Assembly: GCA_046756245.1 (NCBI GenBank)
Contig: JBHHVZ010000123.1
Span: 1-7,114, forward strand
Direction: 5' to 3'
DNA from: G021776435 sp046756245
GTDB lineage: Bacteria > Pseudomonadota > Alphaproteobacteria > Caulobacterales > Parvularculaceae
Length of the DNA: 7,114 nt
In this document: positions 6,698-7,114 of the stretch, piece by piece
Position numbering within the stretch: the stretch's first letter is position 1
Layout: each line of letters begins with the position of its first letter
Position numbers and translations under genes: made by a program
Notes under the pieces: model-generated
Databases searched by the model: none
Told to the model about the DNA's origin: nothing
The model's input: only the letters and a program-made list of their open reading frames with translations

Positions 6698-7114
6698 ATG
6701 CCCGACCAGTTTCGACCTTTGAAAGACGCTTTTGCGCGCTATGCGACCGGCGTCGCCGTGGCGACCTGCCTCGATTCAGACGGGAATCCGGTCGCGATCA
6801 CCATTAACTCGTTCACGTCGGTTTCGCTCGATCCGGCGCTGGTGTTGTGGTGCGTCGAATACCGGGCCTCCAGCTTTCCCATCTTCATGGGGGCGACGAG
6901 TTACGGCGTCAGCGTCCTGCGCGCTGACGGTCAGGCGCTCTCCCGGCGGTTCGCCAGCCGTGAGCCGAAACCTCTTACACCTGAAGAAATCGACGTCTGG
7001 GAGACAGGCGCGCCGATCTTGAAGGATCGGCTTGCCGGCTTCGACTGCAATGTCGTCGCCCCCCACAAAGCGGGCGACCACTGCAAACATGGGGGCGGGG
7101 GCGTGCGGTTAGAC
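6698..7114 (+). CDS. Flavin reductase-family protein (partial, 3' end cut off)
   Basis: This is an FMN-binding split-barrel protein of the HpaC-like flavin reductase family, whose members use NAD(P)H to reduce free FMN or FAD, often for a partner monooxygenase. The 139 visible residues show RYATGVAVATCLD (14-26), the flavin-site stretch TINSFTSVSLDPALVLWCV (35-53), SSFPIFMGATSYGVSVL (58-74), the Q-x-LSRRFAS segment (79-87), and the start of the F(D)C...AGDH motif (115-128). A complete protein would be about 160-180 residues, so the last 25-40 are missing. The ATG at 6698 has AAAGAG at 6683-6688 with 9-base spacing. An in-frame ATG at 6656 would add 14 residues but has no clear Shine-Dalgarno sequence and would place the palindrome inside the coding region. 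Residues 129-135 (CKHGGGG) do not fit the family, which has a hydrophobic strand there; the frame stays open, so base-call errors near the edge are likely. Confidence 0.85.
   Translation, partial: MPDQFRPLKDAFARYATGVAVATCLDSDGNPVAITINSFTSVSLDPALVLWCVEYRASSFPIFMGATSYGVSVLRADGQALSRRFASREPKPLTPEEIDVWETGAPILKDRLAGFDCNVVAPHKAGDHCKHGGGGVRLD

Noticed and set aside
1..7114. A new multi-gene defence or metabolic system
   Set aside because: All complete genes fall into well-known families with usual motifs. The grouping does not suggest a shared novel function beyond the TRAP operon.

Overview
The window looks like chromosomal DNA of an alphaproteobacterium. The evidence is a GC-rich sequence with strong GC third-position bias, a bacterial-type leucyltransferase of the Bpt family, a TakP-like TRAP transporter, and a C-rich/G-rich interspersed inverted repeat of a kind common in alphaproteobacterial intergenic regions. 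I cannot fix the order or genus. I see no tRNA, rRNA, insertion sequence, CRISPR array or phage gene.

Layout, left to right. Positions 1-226 are non-coding and hold a large inverted repeat (53-157). Each arm is itself a hairpin, and the two arms carry G-quadruplex-type motifs on opposite strands. Five genes follow on the minus strand, read from right to left. A 621-residue SLC13-type permease with two internal TrkA_C/RCK_C domains (6540-4675) is followed after 66 bp by the aspartate/glutamate leucyltransferase gene bpt (4608-3853). After a further 90 bp comes a complete tripartite TRAP transporter operon: substrate-binding protein DctP (3762-2644), small permease DctQ (2637-1852) and large permease DctM (1849-227), with gaps of 6 and 2 bp. 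The dctM GTG start is supported by a Shine-Dalgarno sequence inside the end of dctQ. The inverted repeat lies just past the dctM stop and may end the transcript. A 157-bp AT-richer gap (6541-6697) separates the permease from a divergent, plus-strand flavin reductase-family gene that runs off the right edge.

How the genes work together. DctP, DctQ and DctM should form one Na+-driven high-affinity importer for an organic acid, probably a 2-oxo acid or similar carboxylate. The SLC13 permease is a separate ion-coupled anion carrier. Bpt marks proteins with N-terminal Asp or Glu for ClpS/ClpAP degradation. No shared pathway is evident, so this looks like ordinary core/accessory gene content rather than a new system. 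The points most worth checking are the double-hairpin/G4 repeat, extra membrane segments in both DctQ and DctM, a Tat-plus-lipobox start with three clustered cysteines in DctP, two inverted repeats in the divergent promoter region, and a degenerate stretch at the right edge that looks like sequence error in the flavin reductase gene.
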